DNA of 64,000 bases from Butyrivibrio sp. XPD2002 (lineage in GTDB: Bacteria > Bacillota > Clostridia > Lachnospirales > Lachnospiraceae). How positions within the stretch are numbered: position 1 is the first letter of the stretch; each line of letters begins with the position of its first letter. Positions 1 through 9,097 of this stretch are shown in pieces. The stretch spans positions 33,525 to 97,524 of the forward strand of contig NZ_AUIY01000024.1 in the NCBI RefSeq assembly GCF_000423945.1. Direction: 5' to 3'. The position numbers were made by a program, and so were the translations under genes. The notes under the pieces are model-generated. The model was given only the letters and a program-made list of their open reading frames with translations. It ran no database searches and was not told where the DNA came from.

Positions 1-346
1 CAAAAGTTCCTACAAATGTGATAAATACTGTATTGAACAGGTATCTTGAGAAAGTTACCCAGGATTTACCCATTGTTACAAACAGATCCGAGAAGTTATC
101 AAGTGTCGGATGTTTAGGGAAAATCGTCGGAGGGAACTTAAACAGTTCATCCAAAGGCTTCAAGGCACTGCTCACCGCGTATACGATCGGGAATGCCATG
201 ATCACAGCTACCAGAATCAGGAACAAGTAGAGGAAAAAGTCACCCCATATGGATCTGTTAGGCTTCCTCTTTTTGATCAGTTTCTTACGGTAAACCTGTT
301 CCTTCTCCGCTTTTTCAATTTTCTTCTTGTTATTATCTTTACTCAT
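1..346 (-). CDS. Carbohydrate ABC transporter permease, MalG type (partial, N-terminal part)
   Basis: The open frame runs from an ATG at 346 off the left edge of the window, giving 115 codons. It begins with a very basic Lys/Arg-rich stretch (about residues 1-30), followed by a hydrophobic segment (about 35-58) and the pattern AFPIVYAVSSALKPLDELF, typical of the first transmembrane helix and loop of MalG-family sugar permeases. The start lies one base after the stop of the upstream permease, so the two are translationally coupled in the xylan operon. With its partner it should form the membrane pore that imports xylo-oligosaccharides. The EAA loop that would contact the ATPase lies outside the window. 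Confidence 0.88.
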   Translation of the reverse strand, partial: MSKDNNKKKIEKAEKEQVYRKKLIKKRKPNRSIWGDFFLYLFLILVAVIMAFPIVYAVSSALKPLDELFKFPPTIFPKHPTLDNFSDLFVTMGKSWVTFSRYLFNTVFITFVGTF

Positions 347-347
347 G

Positions 348-1286
348 TCAGGTTCCCACTCTCCTCAAGAGACTTTGAATTGCTTTATTACATAAGATCA
401 TCATCAGGAACAGGATAGTTGCGATTGCACATGCATATCCCATTTCATATCTCTGTGAACCGTAGTCGATAAGATGCGCTACGATTGTTCTTGCTGCGTA
501 ATCCGTACTGGGGAATCCGCAGAGCTGCATTGTTACATCAGCTACGTTAAATGCCTGTGTGATTGACATAACCGCACCGAACATAAGCATAGGCTTCATG
601 TTGGGAAGTGTTATGAACCAAAGCTCCTGCCAGCGGTTCTTTACGCCATCCATGTAACCGGCTTCGAACTGGGATCTGTCTACACCCTGAAGACCAGCTA
701 CGAATGAAAGGAATCCTGATCCCAAGCTCATCCAGAGGATAACCAGCATACAGATAGGAAGCATATACTGAGGATTTACGAGCCAGAGGATCGGTGTATC
801 AATTATTCCCCATTTCATTAAAAGAGCATTTACATGTCCGTAAGCATCACCTCTGAACAGTACGGCGAAGATTACGAAACAGTTTCCCGCGATTGACGGT
901 GCGTAAAACACCATGACCGCTATACTTCGTACCCATCTCGGCAATTCATTTATCAGCCAGGCAAAAAGGAAGGACATTATATAGCCAAGGGGTCCGGTAA
1001 TCACAGCAATCAATAAAGTGTTCTTCACACCGATTAGGAAGATATCGTCCTGCAGAATCAGGCTGATGTAATTCTGCAGTCCAATAAATCGCGGTGCTTC
1101 CAATACGTTGTAATATGTAAAACTAAAGTATATGGATGCCAAAACCGGAAAAACATAAAACATTGTGAACAAAATCGCGTAGGGTGCCAGAAAGAGATAG
1201 CACATTTTTCGATTTTTAGCCTTTTTATATGCCACCTTTGCTTCGTGCTTTCGCAAGGTGATATATTTTTGAAGATACTCTTTCAT
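348..1286 (-). CDS. Carbohydrate ABC transporter permease, MalF/UgpA type
   Basis: A 312-aa inner-membrane protein with a basic N-terminus, a first membrane helix at about residues 31-52 and five further hydrophobic segments. The conserved cytoplasmic EAA-type loop is visible as QFEAGYMDGVKNRWQELWFITLPNMKP (split here into family pattern E-A-G-x-x-D-G, then LP-x-x-K-P), the contact site for an ABC ATPase. ATG start with a GGAGAG ribosome site seven bases upstream. It sits between the large solute-binding protein (45 bp upstream) and the partial MalG-type permease (one base downstream), so it is the first pore subunit of the xylo-oligosaccharide importer. Known family function; the actual sugar is inferred from the xylanase neighbour. 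Confidence 0.93.
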   Translation of the reverse strand: MKEYLQKYITLRKHEAKVAYKKAKNRKMCYLFLAPYAILFTMFYVFPVLASIYFSFTYYNVLEAPRFIGLQNYISLILQDDIFLIGVKNTLLIAVITGPLGYIMSFLFAWLINELPRWVRSIAVMVFYAPSIAGNCFVIFAVLFRGDAYGHVNALLMKWGIIDTPILWLVNPQYMLPICMLVILWMSLGSGFLSFVAGLQGVDRSQFEAGYMDGVKNRWQELWFITLPNMKPMLMFGAVMSITQAFNVADVTMQLCGFPSTDYAARTIVAHLIDYGSQRYEMGYACAIATILFLMMILCNKAIQSLLRRVGT

Positions 1287-1331
1287 TCTTTCTCTCCTAA
1301 ATTTCTCGGGATATTGTGCTCATGCCATTTG

Positions 1332-4277
1332 TTATTCCAGTGGCATTCCAAACTCTTTCCTCTTCTTAATGATCTCTTCATCAATGAAGATCGAGTAGTC
1401 AATTATCGCTTCACGGGAATCAACTTTGTCGTTTATAACCTTTCGAATTGCGTTTGCAATGTGTCGTCCGGTGAAGTATCCGCCGGGAACCTCTCTGATT
1501 CCAACGGTCTGATCCCACTGCTTATCAAGTACTTCTATATCATTTGTGCTCCAGGAGAGATTTCTGAATGCATCTCTGTTCGCTGTAGCATATCTTGCAG
1601 ATGAACCAAGGAGTGCCTCGATCTCTCTACCAAATCTTACCTGTGTATCAGGCTCTGCCCACCACTTCATGAATTCCCATGACTTATTGCGAAGCTCTTC
1701 ATCCTCTTCTCTGATCATCATGGTTGCACTACCTGTGATGAAGTCTGAACAATCTATTGTTCCGTCTGCCTGCTCTGTTCCGGGAATCAGTGTGAAATCC
1801 CAGAGGCCTCTGATCTCAGGCGCTGATACCATAAGTGTGTTATAGGTTGAATAAGGAGCTACACCTATCGGCATCTCACCGGATCTGAATCTGCTGACGA
1901 AGTCATAAATTACAGGAAGACCATAGTCATTAAAGTATCTTACATACTCATCGAATGCCTTAACACCTGCCTCGGTATTAACCGTTGTCTTGGTGCCTGC
2001 CTCGTTGTACATATCTCCACCGTTCTGATAGAGAAGTGAGAAGTACATTGAAAGGTCAGGAGCGTTCGACATGATTGATGTTGAAGCTGTTGCTGTTGAA
2101 CTGTTACCTGCTGCGGTAGGAATACCAACTGAGAGGTTGTGACCCTGAATTGTGGGCATCATCTCTATAAGTTCCTGCCATGTCTTAGGAGGCTCAAGTC
2201 CAAGCTCTTCAAGTACGTCCTTTCTATAGAACATAACGTTGAAGGTCTGTGTCTCAGGAACACCGTAAATGTGTCCGTCGAGACGGTACTGCTCGTATGA
2301 ACTCTCTGAATAGTGAGCCATTACATCCTGCCAGCCATCGAACTGAGTAATATCCTCAGCTGCACCACGGAGCGCGTAGTTTACAGGCTGATCTGCACCT
2401 ACGGAAAGAACTACGTTCGGTCCTCTTCCTGCAAGTACTGCATTAAGAAGTGCATCAGGAGCAACGATTTCTACGTTAACCTTAACTCCGGTCTCAGGTG
2501 TGAAGGAATCATCTACCATTGACTTAAGGATTGTACCCTGGTCACGACCTGTAAGGATCCAAACCTTTACTACCTTATCTGAACCATTTGCATCATATAC
2601 GTCACCGACTGAGTTATAGTCCACGAAGAATGATGCAACGAAAGATGCGACCTCATGTCCGGCTTTACTAAAGAAGTTAGCCTTATCCTTCTTAGGTGTA
2701 ACACCTGTTCCGCTTACTACCAGGTAGTCTACATCAAGCTTTGTATCACTCATGTTAAGTGATGCTGTACCAAGAGCTGTGATGTTATCCTTGAAGGATA
2801 CGAACTCAGTTGTTATTTTCTGAGGCTTTTCAACAAATCTCTCAAGCTGCTGAGCTACTGTCTGTGCAGAAGCAATCTGATCTGCTTTCTGACCGGTAAA
2901 CTCTGTCATTTCATCAACTATCCTGTAAAGACGTTTTGATTCAAGATCCATAGCTTCCATGATCTCAGGATAGGTTTTATCAATGTGATAATCTCTGTAG
3001 ATATCCGGGTTAACACCTGTGTAAACCAGGATTCTTCTGTATATCTGATTAAGTCTGAAGGTTGAATCCTCAAGTTCCTGAAGGATATGACCAACACCAC
3101 CAAGAGTAGCTTCAAGTCTTAATGTGTGTGTACCCTTTGTCAGATATATGTTGTAGGGTGTTCCGTTTTCATCTGCAAGTTCAAGGCAGTTCCAATCGTT
3201 TTCAAACGGGAAGGATACTTCATTAAGTTCATCAAAAGGAACCTCTCCGTCGATAAGAACCTTTCTACTTGATACAACGCCTCGTGAGTAGTTCTGGCGT
3301 CCCTTGATCATTATGTTATAAAGACCATCTTCGGGAACTTCCATATCCCACTCAATCCACTGTCCTGAACTTCTCCAGGTATCTCCTCCTACGTAGTTCA
3401 GAACTGTGTGTGTAACACTGTTAGGAACAGTTGTTGGTGAAGATCTGTCATATTTTGCATAAAGTGAAGATTCTGATCTTAATGTTGAATTTTCACCCTG
3501 GATTGTCTGAATGTAAGTCTTAGCTGCATCTGAGCCTTCTTTTCCGGCAACCTCTGCAGAATACTCTTCATAGGTCTTAGCCTTCTCAATTGCCTTTACC
3601 TGAAGCTCTGCGATAAGCATCGGCTCGTTCTCAGCTTCAAATGTAAGGATGTTCTCACCCTGTTCGAAGTAGAACTGGTAGGGATCTGTGATGAATCCCA
3701 TGTCATCTCTGAAGTAAGCTGTCTGCCAGTCAAATACCTCTTTCTGTGTAGGTCTTATCTCATTACCCTGATTGTCGACCTTAACATCTCCGCCATCTGC
3801 CCAGATTCTTGTGAATGTGATGTTCTTTGCATCTTCGAAAGGAGCTTCACCATTTATGAAAACTGATCTCTCAGCTGCAACACCTCTTGACTCGGGAAGA
3901 TAGTACTTCATATAGAGATAATACATTCCTGCTTTAGGAACATTGACTTTCCAAGTCACCTTAGAACCTGTTCCTGTGTAAAGAGCTTTTTCTACATCTC
4001 CCTCAGGATTGCCCTCTTCGTGAACCTCTCCCTCGCTCTCGACATTTAAAACGTCTACGTCGATTGACTCGCTTGGTCTGTCTGTATCAGCATGTCCGTT
4101 CAGGTAATTGGTATAAGTACCTGTTCGCTCCATACCCTCGACATCTTTTGTAAGATCTGTACCTTCGTATTTATCATGGAAGGTTTCTATCCCTCTCATG
4201 GATAACAGCACACATATCACTGCGATGGCTGCTACCACACCAACTACTATTAATAATGTTCTGGAAGTCTTTTTCAT
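1332..4277 (-). CDS. Giant membrane-anchored sugar-binding protein with two carbohydrate-binding-like modules
   Basis: A 981-aa protein, more than twice the usual length (about 430 aa) of a family 1 extracellular solute-binding protein. It starts with a signal anchor (about residues 3-29) with no convincing lipobox. Two similar beta-rich modules follow (about 65-235 and 250-430), each with the pattern tension of CBM6/35-like jelly rolls: W-x-V-x-V-P-x-A-G-x-Y, a V-x-I-N/D-G-E-x-P-F motif, and a final G-x-x-x-L-x-x-E-A strand. A helical linker (about 430-560) leads to the solute-binding domain (about 565-981). ATG at 4277 is preferred over an in-frame TTG at 4289 because GGTGG lies just before it. 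It is 18 bp downstream of the xylanase gene and probably captures xylan fragments at the membrane for the two permeases. Confidence 0.9.
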   Translation of the reverse strand: MKKTSRTLLIVVGVVAAIAVICVLLSMRGIETFHDKYEGTDLTKDVEGMERTGTYTNYLNGHADTDRPSESIDVDVLNVESEGEVHEEGNPEGDVEKALYTGTGSKVTWKVNVPKAGMYYLYMKYYLPESRGVAAERSVFINGEAPFEDAKNITFTRIWADGGDVKVDNQGNEIRPTQKEVFDWQTAYFRDDMGFITDPYQFYFEQGENILTFEAENEPMLIAELQVKAIEKAKTYEEYSAEVAGKEGSDAAKTYIQTIQGENSTLRSESSLYAKYDRSSPTTVPNSVTHTVLNYVGGDTWRSSGQWIEWDMEVPEDGLYNIMIKGRQNYSRGVVSSRKVLIDGEVPFDELNEVSFPFENDWNCLELADENGTPYNIYLTKGTHTLRLEATLGGVGHILQELEDSTFRLNQIYRRILVYTGVNPDIYRDYHIDKTYPEIMEAMDLESKRLYRIVDEMTEFTGQKADQIASAQTVAQQLERFVEKPQKITTEFVSFKDNITALGTASLNMSDTKLDVDYLVVSGTGVTPKKDKANFFSKAGHEVASFVASFFVDYNSVGDVYDANGSDKVVKVWILTGRDQGTILKSMVDDSFTPETGVKVNVEIVAPDALLNAVLAGRGPNVVLSVGADQPVNYALRGAAEDITQFDGWQDVMAHYSESSYEQYRLDGHIYGVPETQTFNVMFYRKDVLEELGLEPPKTWQELIEMMPTIQGHNLSVGIPTAAGNSSTATASTSIMSNAPDLSMYFSLLYQNGGDMYNEAGTKTTVNTEAGVKAFDEYVRYFNDYGLPVIYDFVSRFRSGEMPIGVAPYSTYNTLMVSAPEIRGLWDFTLIPGTEQADGTIDCSDFITGSATMMIREEDEELRNKSWEFMKWWAEPDTQVRFGREIEALLGSSARYATANRDAFRNLSWSTNDIEVLDKQWDQTVGIREVPGGYFTGRHIANAIRKVINDKVDSREAIIDYSIFIDEEIIKKRKEFGMPLE

Positions 4278-4295
4278 GTTATCCACCAAAATCTT

Positions 4296-5837
4296 TTATT
4301 CCGCATCTGTTTCTGCAAATACCCAGAAACACGGTTTGGGTTCATATTTACTGTCAAATAGAAGCGGGCACTGTGACTGTCCCGTTTTGTTACCGCCGCC
4401 CACATTGGATCGGAACTGAAGCCATGAATACTTATCTATCGTTCCCCAGAAGGTCATTCCGGTAACCTTGGCTGCGCCGGAGTTCTGTGCTGACTTAAGT
4501 GCATAATATAGAAGATTGTACTGTTTTCTCATCTTCTCATATTCAGCATCCACAGATTCAGGATCCGAGCTGTCATACTGATCACTTGCTGATAAATCCC
4601 ACTCTGTAATCTGTATGTTCTGGGCGACCTCACCATAGGCCTTGATCGCATTCTCGAACTCTGTGCTTGAAGGACCGCTTACACTGTAGTGTCCCTGCAT
4701 TCCCATCGCTGTAAGTCTGGTTCCTTCTCCGGGAGCCCCCTCCTCAGCTTTTACTGCTTCGAGAAGCTTTATGATTCCGCCTCGCTTTTTAGTATCACAC
4801 TCGTTATAGTCGTTGTAATAAAGCTCAAGGCTTTCAGGTGCATATTTATTTGCATATTTAAATGCATTTATAATGAAGCTTTCATCCTGATATACGTGCC
4901 ACCAGCTTGAGTTGCCTCCGTGGGTGTCCTGTGAAAGGTCTTCGTCAGGTCTCTCAGTATCTGTTCTGTAGGTTCCTGTTGAATCAGATATTGCTTCGTT
5001 TACAACATCCCATCCATAGAAGAGATCCTTGTACTTGCTATCCTCACCTACAAAATGCTCAAGTACTGACTTTATGTACCATTCCTGGCGCTTATCCATC
5101 ACCTCAGCAGTTACATAAGGCTTTTCCTTATCGTAGTCTTCATGGAAGAACCACTCAGGTGTCTGTGAATGCCACAGAAGTACATGTCCTCTGACCTGTA
5201 ATGACTGATCCGGATGAGTCTCATTCCATTTGAGGATTTTATCCAGGATCTTTTCCGGATTCTTAAAACTCAGAACCGGAACTGTTATTGTCTCGCCGTT
5301 AAGCTCTACTTCTTCAGTCCCCGGACACTTTGCATTGCTGTATCCGAAAAGTGAATCCGGTTTTAATTCATTTCCAAGCGTTACGCAATTGAAATGCTTT
5401 GTTACTATATTCCAGTTTTCAATGTCCCAGGGTTCCTGTCCGGTGATCGCACAACCAAATCTGCAACCCATTGTTTTTTCTACGCTGTCTTTTAGTGCAG
5501 GAATGGTGTCTTCCTCGCTTTCTGTATCAGTTTCCTCTGTATCGGCAGTGTCTGCCTCTTCAGTTTCTTCTTTATTATCTGTTTCTGCAGAGCCTTCTAT
5601 ATTATCTGCATCTTCTGTCGTGCCTTCTTCCATATTTGAGGCATTTTCAGCAAATTCTTCCAAAGATTCATCTTTTTTATCTGACTCTTCAGATGTTGCG
5701 GTATTTTCATCCGCTATATTTGTTTCAGTAGTACCACCTGTTGAAGATTGTCCGCATCCTGCGCCGATTATTGCTGCTGTTGCCAGCAATACCGCCGCGC
5801 CAATCTTCCGGCGCTTTATAAGATCATATTTCTTCAT
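4296..5837 (-). CDS. Endo-1,4-beta-xylanase, GH10, surface lipoprotein
   Basis: A 513-aa enzyme that cleaves internal beta-1,4 links of xylan outside the cell. The N-terminus has a lipoprotein signal ending in IGAGC, then an acidic Thr/Glu/Asp-rich linker of about 90 residues, then a GH10 barrel beginning at FGCAITGQEPWD. Visible GH10 landmarks are GNELKPDS, RGHVLLWHSQTP, the acid/base Glu in WDVVNEAI and the nucleophile Glu in ITEWDLS (ITE-L/W-D). ATG at 5837 has AGGAA eight bases upstream; the longer frame from 5861 lacks a site. It is the first gene of the minus-strand operon with the giant binding protein and two permeases, which supports a coupled cleave-and-import role. The linker probably keeps the catalytic domain away from the membrane. 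Confidence 0.95.
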   Translation of the reverse strand: MKKYDLIKRRKIGAAVLLATAAIIGAGCGQSSTGGTTETNIADENTATSEESDKKDESLEEFAENASNMEEGTTEDADNIEGSAETDNKEETEEADTADTEETDTESEEDTIPALKDSVEKTMGCRFGCAITGQEPWDIENWNIVTKHFNCVTLGNELKPDSLFGYSNAKCPGTEEVELNGETITVPVLSFKNPEKILDKILKWNETHPDQSLQVRGHVLLWHSQTPEWFFHEDYDKEKPYVTAEVMDKRQEWYIKSVLEHFVGEDSKYKDLFYGWDVVNEAISDSTGTYRTDTERPDEDLSQDTHGGNSSWWHVYQDESFIINAFKYANKYAPESLELYYNDYNECDTKKRGGIIKLLEAVKAEEGAPGEGTRLTAMGMQGHYSVSGPSSTEFENAIKAYGEVAQNIQITEWDLSASDQYDSSDPESVDAEYEKMRKQYNLLYYALKSAQNSGAAKVTGMTFWGTIDKYSWLQFRSNVGGGNKTGQSQCPLLFDSKYEPKPCFWVFAETDAE

Positions 5838-6333
5838 GAAATATTCCTTTCTACTTCTCAAAATTTGCTAAAAGTCTTTAAAGCTGTGCTGTTACTAAAG
5901 CATAGACGTTTACGGCATATTGTGCTTATCACATTTTGCTTTTCCATACGCGCTTATTGCTATATACTTTCCAAAAAATCCACTCTCCATTTGTGAATAT
6001 TGTACAACGCAGTATTTCTGCTATCAAGTTTTGTTTATAATTACTTTATAAATGATACATAATTCATTCATAATCGCAAAATTTGAGAATCACTATTCCC
6101 TACATTAATCTTCCATTTTATTGCTAAATGCTTCTCAATTATTGCTCTTTACGGTACGAAAATTTGAGCAATTTCTTGTATGCATTTCACAAAGTTGCTA
6201 AAATAGGGCGTTTTCTATTTACTATTCCCCGCAATATATGCTAAAGTACGGAAATATAAGATTGCGTTTCGCAATTATTGCATAGGTAATGCAAATATCT
6301 GTTTATCAGATTTTGAGATTTTAAGAGGATGTC
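5838..6333 (+). other. Divergent intergenic region between xylanase operon and AraC-type regulator
   Basis: About 500 bp without a credible gene. It must hold both divergent promoters. It is A/T-rich and contains several copies of a TTGCTAAA/TTGAG-like word (near 5866, 6121 and 6194), which could be half-sites for the AraC-type protein. I could not assign a -35/-10 pair with confidence. Confidence 0.4.
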
Positions 6334-7314
6334 ATGAAGAACAAGAGAGAGAACCTTAATCTGAATTTTTATCAGCAGAATACTGACTTCCGTAACAGAG
6401 TTATGGTTGCAGAGAAGGAGAACAGTATCTTCCCTAAGGATGCTTCTGTCCGCATATGGTACAATGTGCAGACCAGCGATTATCTGCCCCATTGGCATGA
6501 TGCTATGGAAGTAATTATTCCTATTGAGAATTATTATGATGTTGATATAGATAACGAGCCTCATCATGTGCTTCCCGGAGAGATCCTCATGATATCTCCC
6601 AGAAAGATGCATCACCTGCATGCTCCTGAGAACGGCGCACGTTTTATCTGTCTCTTTAATGTAGATTTCTTTTCACAGGTAAAAGATTATACAGGTATGC
6701 TCTTTGTTAAAAATAGCTGCATTCACATCACTCCTGAGACCTATGCACCTGTTTACAGCGAGATTTACGACCTCTTTACACAGATTTGGAATGAATATTT
6801 CCAGAATACTGAGTTCTACGAGTTCTCAATATATGCCAACCTTCTGCAGGCGTTTACTCTGCTCACCAGATGTCAGCTCAACCAGATCCATCTATTTACA
6901 GAGAGCAGCCCTAACAAGCGCAGAGACTACTTCACAAGACTTAACGGCGTTCTTGAGTACATCGACGAGCACTATACTGAGGATCTTACACTTGATGAAG
7001 TTGCGGACTTCAGTGGTTTCTCCAAGTTCCACTTCACAAGACTGTTCAAGGAATATATGAACTGTACCTTCTATGATTATTTGATCGGCCGCCGAATCAA
7101 GGCTTCCGAGATCCTGCTCTCACAGCACGAACTGTCAATAACAGACGTAGCCCTGCAGGCAGGCTTTTCAAGTATTTCAACCTTCAACCGTACCTTCAAG
7201 ACGAAGAAGGGCTGCACCCCGGGTGAATATCGAGCTCTGTTCAGACATGGCAAGGAAGGTTCCGCTGATGGAGCTGTATCAGAAGAGGATGCAGTAGCTA
7301 CAAGAATCATTTAA
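6334..7314 (+). CDS. AraC-family transcriptional regulator (cupin sensor)
   Basis: A 326-aa protein. The N-terminal half has a cupin-like sugar-sensing fold: H-W-H-x-A-M-E near residue 54 and the strand pattern ...LPGEILMISPRKMHHLHAPENG. The C-terminal third (about 205-305) carries two helix-turn-helix motifs of the AraC type: LDEVADFSGFSKFHFTRLFK and then ITDVALQAGFSSISTFNRTF, followed by the usual TPGEYR ending. ATG at 6334 follows AAGAGGAT. It is divergent from the xylanase operon and convergent with the GH43 genes, so control of xylan genes is the obvious inference. A Rho-independent terminator follows at 7323. Confidence 0.93.
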   Translation: MKNKRENLNLNFYQQNTDFRNRVMVAEKENSIFPKDASVRIWYNVQTSDYLPHWHDAMEVIIPIENYYDVDIDNEPHHVLPGEILMISPRKMHHLHAPENGARFICLFNVDFFSQVKDYTGMLFVKNSCIHITPETYAPVYSEIYDLFTQIWNEYFQNTEFYEFSIYANLLQAFTLLTRCQLNQIHLFTESSPNKRRDYFTRLNGVLEYIDEHYTEDLTLDEVADFSGFSKFHFTRLFKEYMNCTFYDYLIGRRIKASEILLSQHELSITDVALQAGFSSISTFNRTFKTKKGCTPGEYRALFRHGKEGSADGAVSEEDAVATRII

Positions 7315-7322
7315 AATATCAC

Positions 7323-7356
7323 AAGCCCGGAAAACCTGGTGTTTTCCGGGCTTTTT
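7323..7356 (+). terminator. Rho-independent terminator of the AraC-type gene
   Basis: AAGCCCGGAAAAC pairs perfectly with GTTTTCCGGGCTT around a short loop and is followed by a T run, nine bases after the stop codon. Confidence 0.85.
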
Positions 7357-7431
7357 CAATTCGATAACACGTGTTTCTCTTCCTATGACGTTTTTTAGTC
7401 ATTAAAACGTAAAATGTATCGTTGCGGAAAT

Positions 7432-7470
7432 AAAAAACACCGTCTCGGCGATTGCCAAAACGGTGTTAAA
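7432..7470 (-). terminator. Rho-independent terminator of the GH43 operon
   Basis: AACACCGT pairs with ACGGTGTT and, read on the minus strand, is followed by a run of Ts. It lies 55 bp past the stop of the GH43 gene ending at 7526. Confidence 0.75.
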
Positions 7471-7525
7471 AATTCAGGTAAAAATATTAATTCGATTTCT
7501 TACTTGTGTAGTTGCATACGAAGCT

Positions 7526-9097
7526 TTAATAAATTTCATATTTAAATTCAGAAAATGCTGCTTCGCCACCGGATTCCTTCGTACTAAACATAAACAATGC
7601 AAAACGGCAGCCAACAAAATGAGCCAGTGTAAATTTTAAACTCTTTGAAAACGGAACCGGATTGAACTCCTTTTCAGAAAGCTTCCTGTAGAATACTGTT
7701 GCATTTCCTACAGGCGCAAATGTATTCGCATCAAATCTTAACGCATATGCCTTCTCATTTCCAAGCGACTGTCTGAATTTCTCAACCTCTTTTCCCTCTT
7801 CATTGGAAATAAGAATAAGGTCATTCCCATCAACAGTCTTCTCAATAGCCAGATAACAGTACTCTTCAAATAAAATCCCAAGGCCTGCTCTATCACCAAC
7901 CTTCAGATCTTCAACGTTTACAATAACACTCGCTCTGCTTCTAGGAAGCGTCATACGCTGGGTTAGCGTGTTTATGACCTGATCGAACTTATCGCAAAGT
8001 CTGTCTGTTTTAATGAGCAATCTCTTCTTTTTAGTGTCCTGCTTAACAAGAGATACCTCCGGCTGATGATTGAACTGCCAGAAACTCCTCATTCCGAAGC
8101 TGTCAAACTCGGCATTATCGGTTTTTCTGCCTTCTGCTACGTCTGAAATCTTAGCTCCCTCGCTGAAATCATCACTTCCAGCAAGAGGAATATACTCATG
8201 ATCCGGATTCGTATTGCAGATTTCAATCTCTGCAGGAAGCTTCCCATTCTCATCTATATAAGGAATAGCTCCCTTCCATCTAAGCGGAAGTAAAAATGGT
8301 GTTCTTCCAACTCCGCCTCTGTCCTGGAAGAGCATGGTAAACCAGTGCCCGTCGGGTGTATCCACAATACCGCCCTGAGCAACGCCCTGTCCGAAATATC
8401 CCATATCATCACAGAAAATCTCGCCGCCATGGAATTCACCTTCCAAAGAAGAAGCAACGAAATAGTTCTGTGTTCGCATCCATCTGTCCGGCAAAGAATG
8501 AATAAGGAACAGATAGTACTTATCATTTATCTTGTAAAAATGGCAACCCTCATAGCCAAGACGTTTATTGCCCACGTCCTTCACAAGCGTTCTCTGAAGT
8601 CCGCCCTCCTTAGGACCCTTCAGGTCGCTGTCCAGCTCCACAAGCTTAATCTCGGTATTGCCAAAGGCAACAAATACCCTGTCCTCATCGAACAGAATGC
8701 TGCCATCATGATAAAAGCCCTCAATATACTGTTTTTTCCAAGGTCCTGTAATTGAATCGGCTTTATATAAATACGTTTTTTGTGTGTCATTAGCCACAAA
8801 CATCAAATAAAAGCAGTTGTTATGGTATCTAAGACACGGCGCCCACATACCTTTTCCGTAAATGCCTACCCCATCGGTAAGACATTGTCCCTCTGTGCTA
8901 TCGAGTTTATCATACACATAGGCAGCATGCTCCCAATGGAGAAGATCGTAAGACCTTAAGATCTCACATCCCGGAAAAAAATGCATGGTTGTTGAAGCAA
9001 GATAGTACACATCCCCCACACGGATCACGTCTGGATCCGGATAATCCGATGGAATTATCGGATTAATTGTCCCCATAGAAACTTTTTCTTTAATCAT
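7526..9097 (-). CDS. GH43 beta-xylosidase / alpha-L-arabinofuranosidase (cytosolic)
   Basis: A 523-aa protein without a signal peptide, so it should act in the cytosol on imported xylo-oligosaccharides. The N-terminal five-bladed propeller of GH43 begins with PSDYPDPDVIRVGDVYYL, containing the conserved catalytic-base Asp; the general-acid Glu is probably in YEGCHFYK and WAPCLRY marks the next blade. The C-terminal 200 residues form a beta-sandwich domain ending FALFMFSTKESGGEAAFSEF (shown as family pattern), as in beta-xylosidases. ATG at 9097 overlaps the stop of the upstream GH43 gene (ATGA), indicating translational coupling; GGAG lies nine bases before it. Whether xylose or arabinose side chains are removed cannot be told from sequence reading alone. 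Confidence 0.92.
   Translation of the reverse strand: MIKEKVSMGTINPIIPSDYPDPDVIRVGDVYYLASTTMHFFPGCEILRSYDLLHWEHAAYVYDKLDSTEGQCLTDGVGIYGKGMWAPCLRYHNNCFYLMFVANDTQKTYLYKADSITGPWKKQYIEGFYHDGSILFDEDRVFVAFGNTEIKLVELDSDLKGPKEGGLQRTLVKDVGNKRLGYEGCHFYKINDKYYLFLIHSLPDRWMRTQNYFVASSLEGEFHGGEIFCDDMGYFGQGVAQGGIVDTPDGHWFTMLFQDRGGVGRTPFLLPLRWKGAIPYIDENGKLPAEIEICNTNPDHEYIPLAGSDDFSEGAKISDVAEGRKTDNAEFDSFGMRSFWQFNHQPEVSLVKQDTKKKRLLIKTDRLCDKFDQVINTLTQRMTLPRSRASVIVNVEDLKVGDRAGLGILFEEYCYLAIEKTVDGNDLILISNEEGKEVEKFRQSLGNEKAYALRFDANTFAPVGNATVFYRKLSEKEFNPVPFSKSLKFTLAHFVGCRFALFMFSTKESGGEAAFSEFKYEIY

Noticed and set aside
110..418. Plus-strand frame opposite the partial permease at the left edge
   Set aside because: The minus strand encodes a clear MalG-type N-terminus with correct spacing to the upstream permease; the plus frame has no such support.
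5230..5871. 213-codon plus-strand frame opposite the xylanase gene
   Set aside because: It is the antisense shadow of the GH10 signal and acidic linker, which give a long Ser/Val-rich frame by codon bias.
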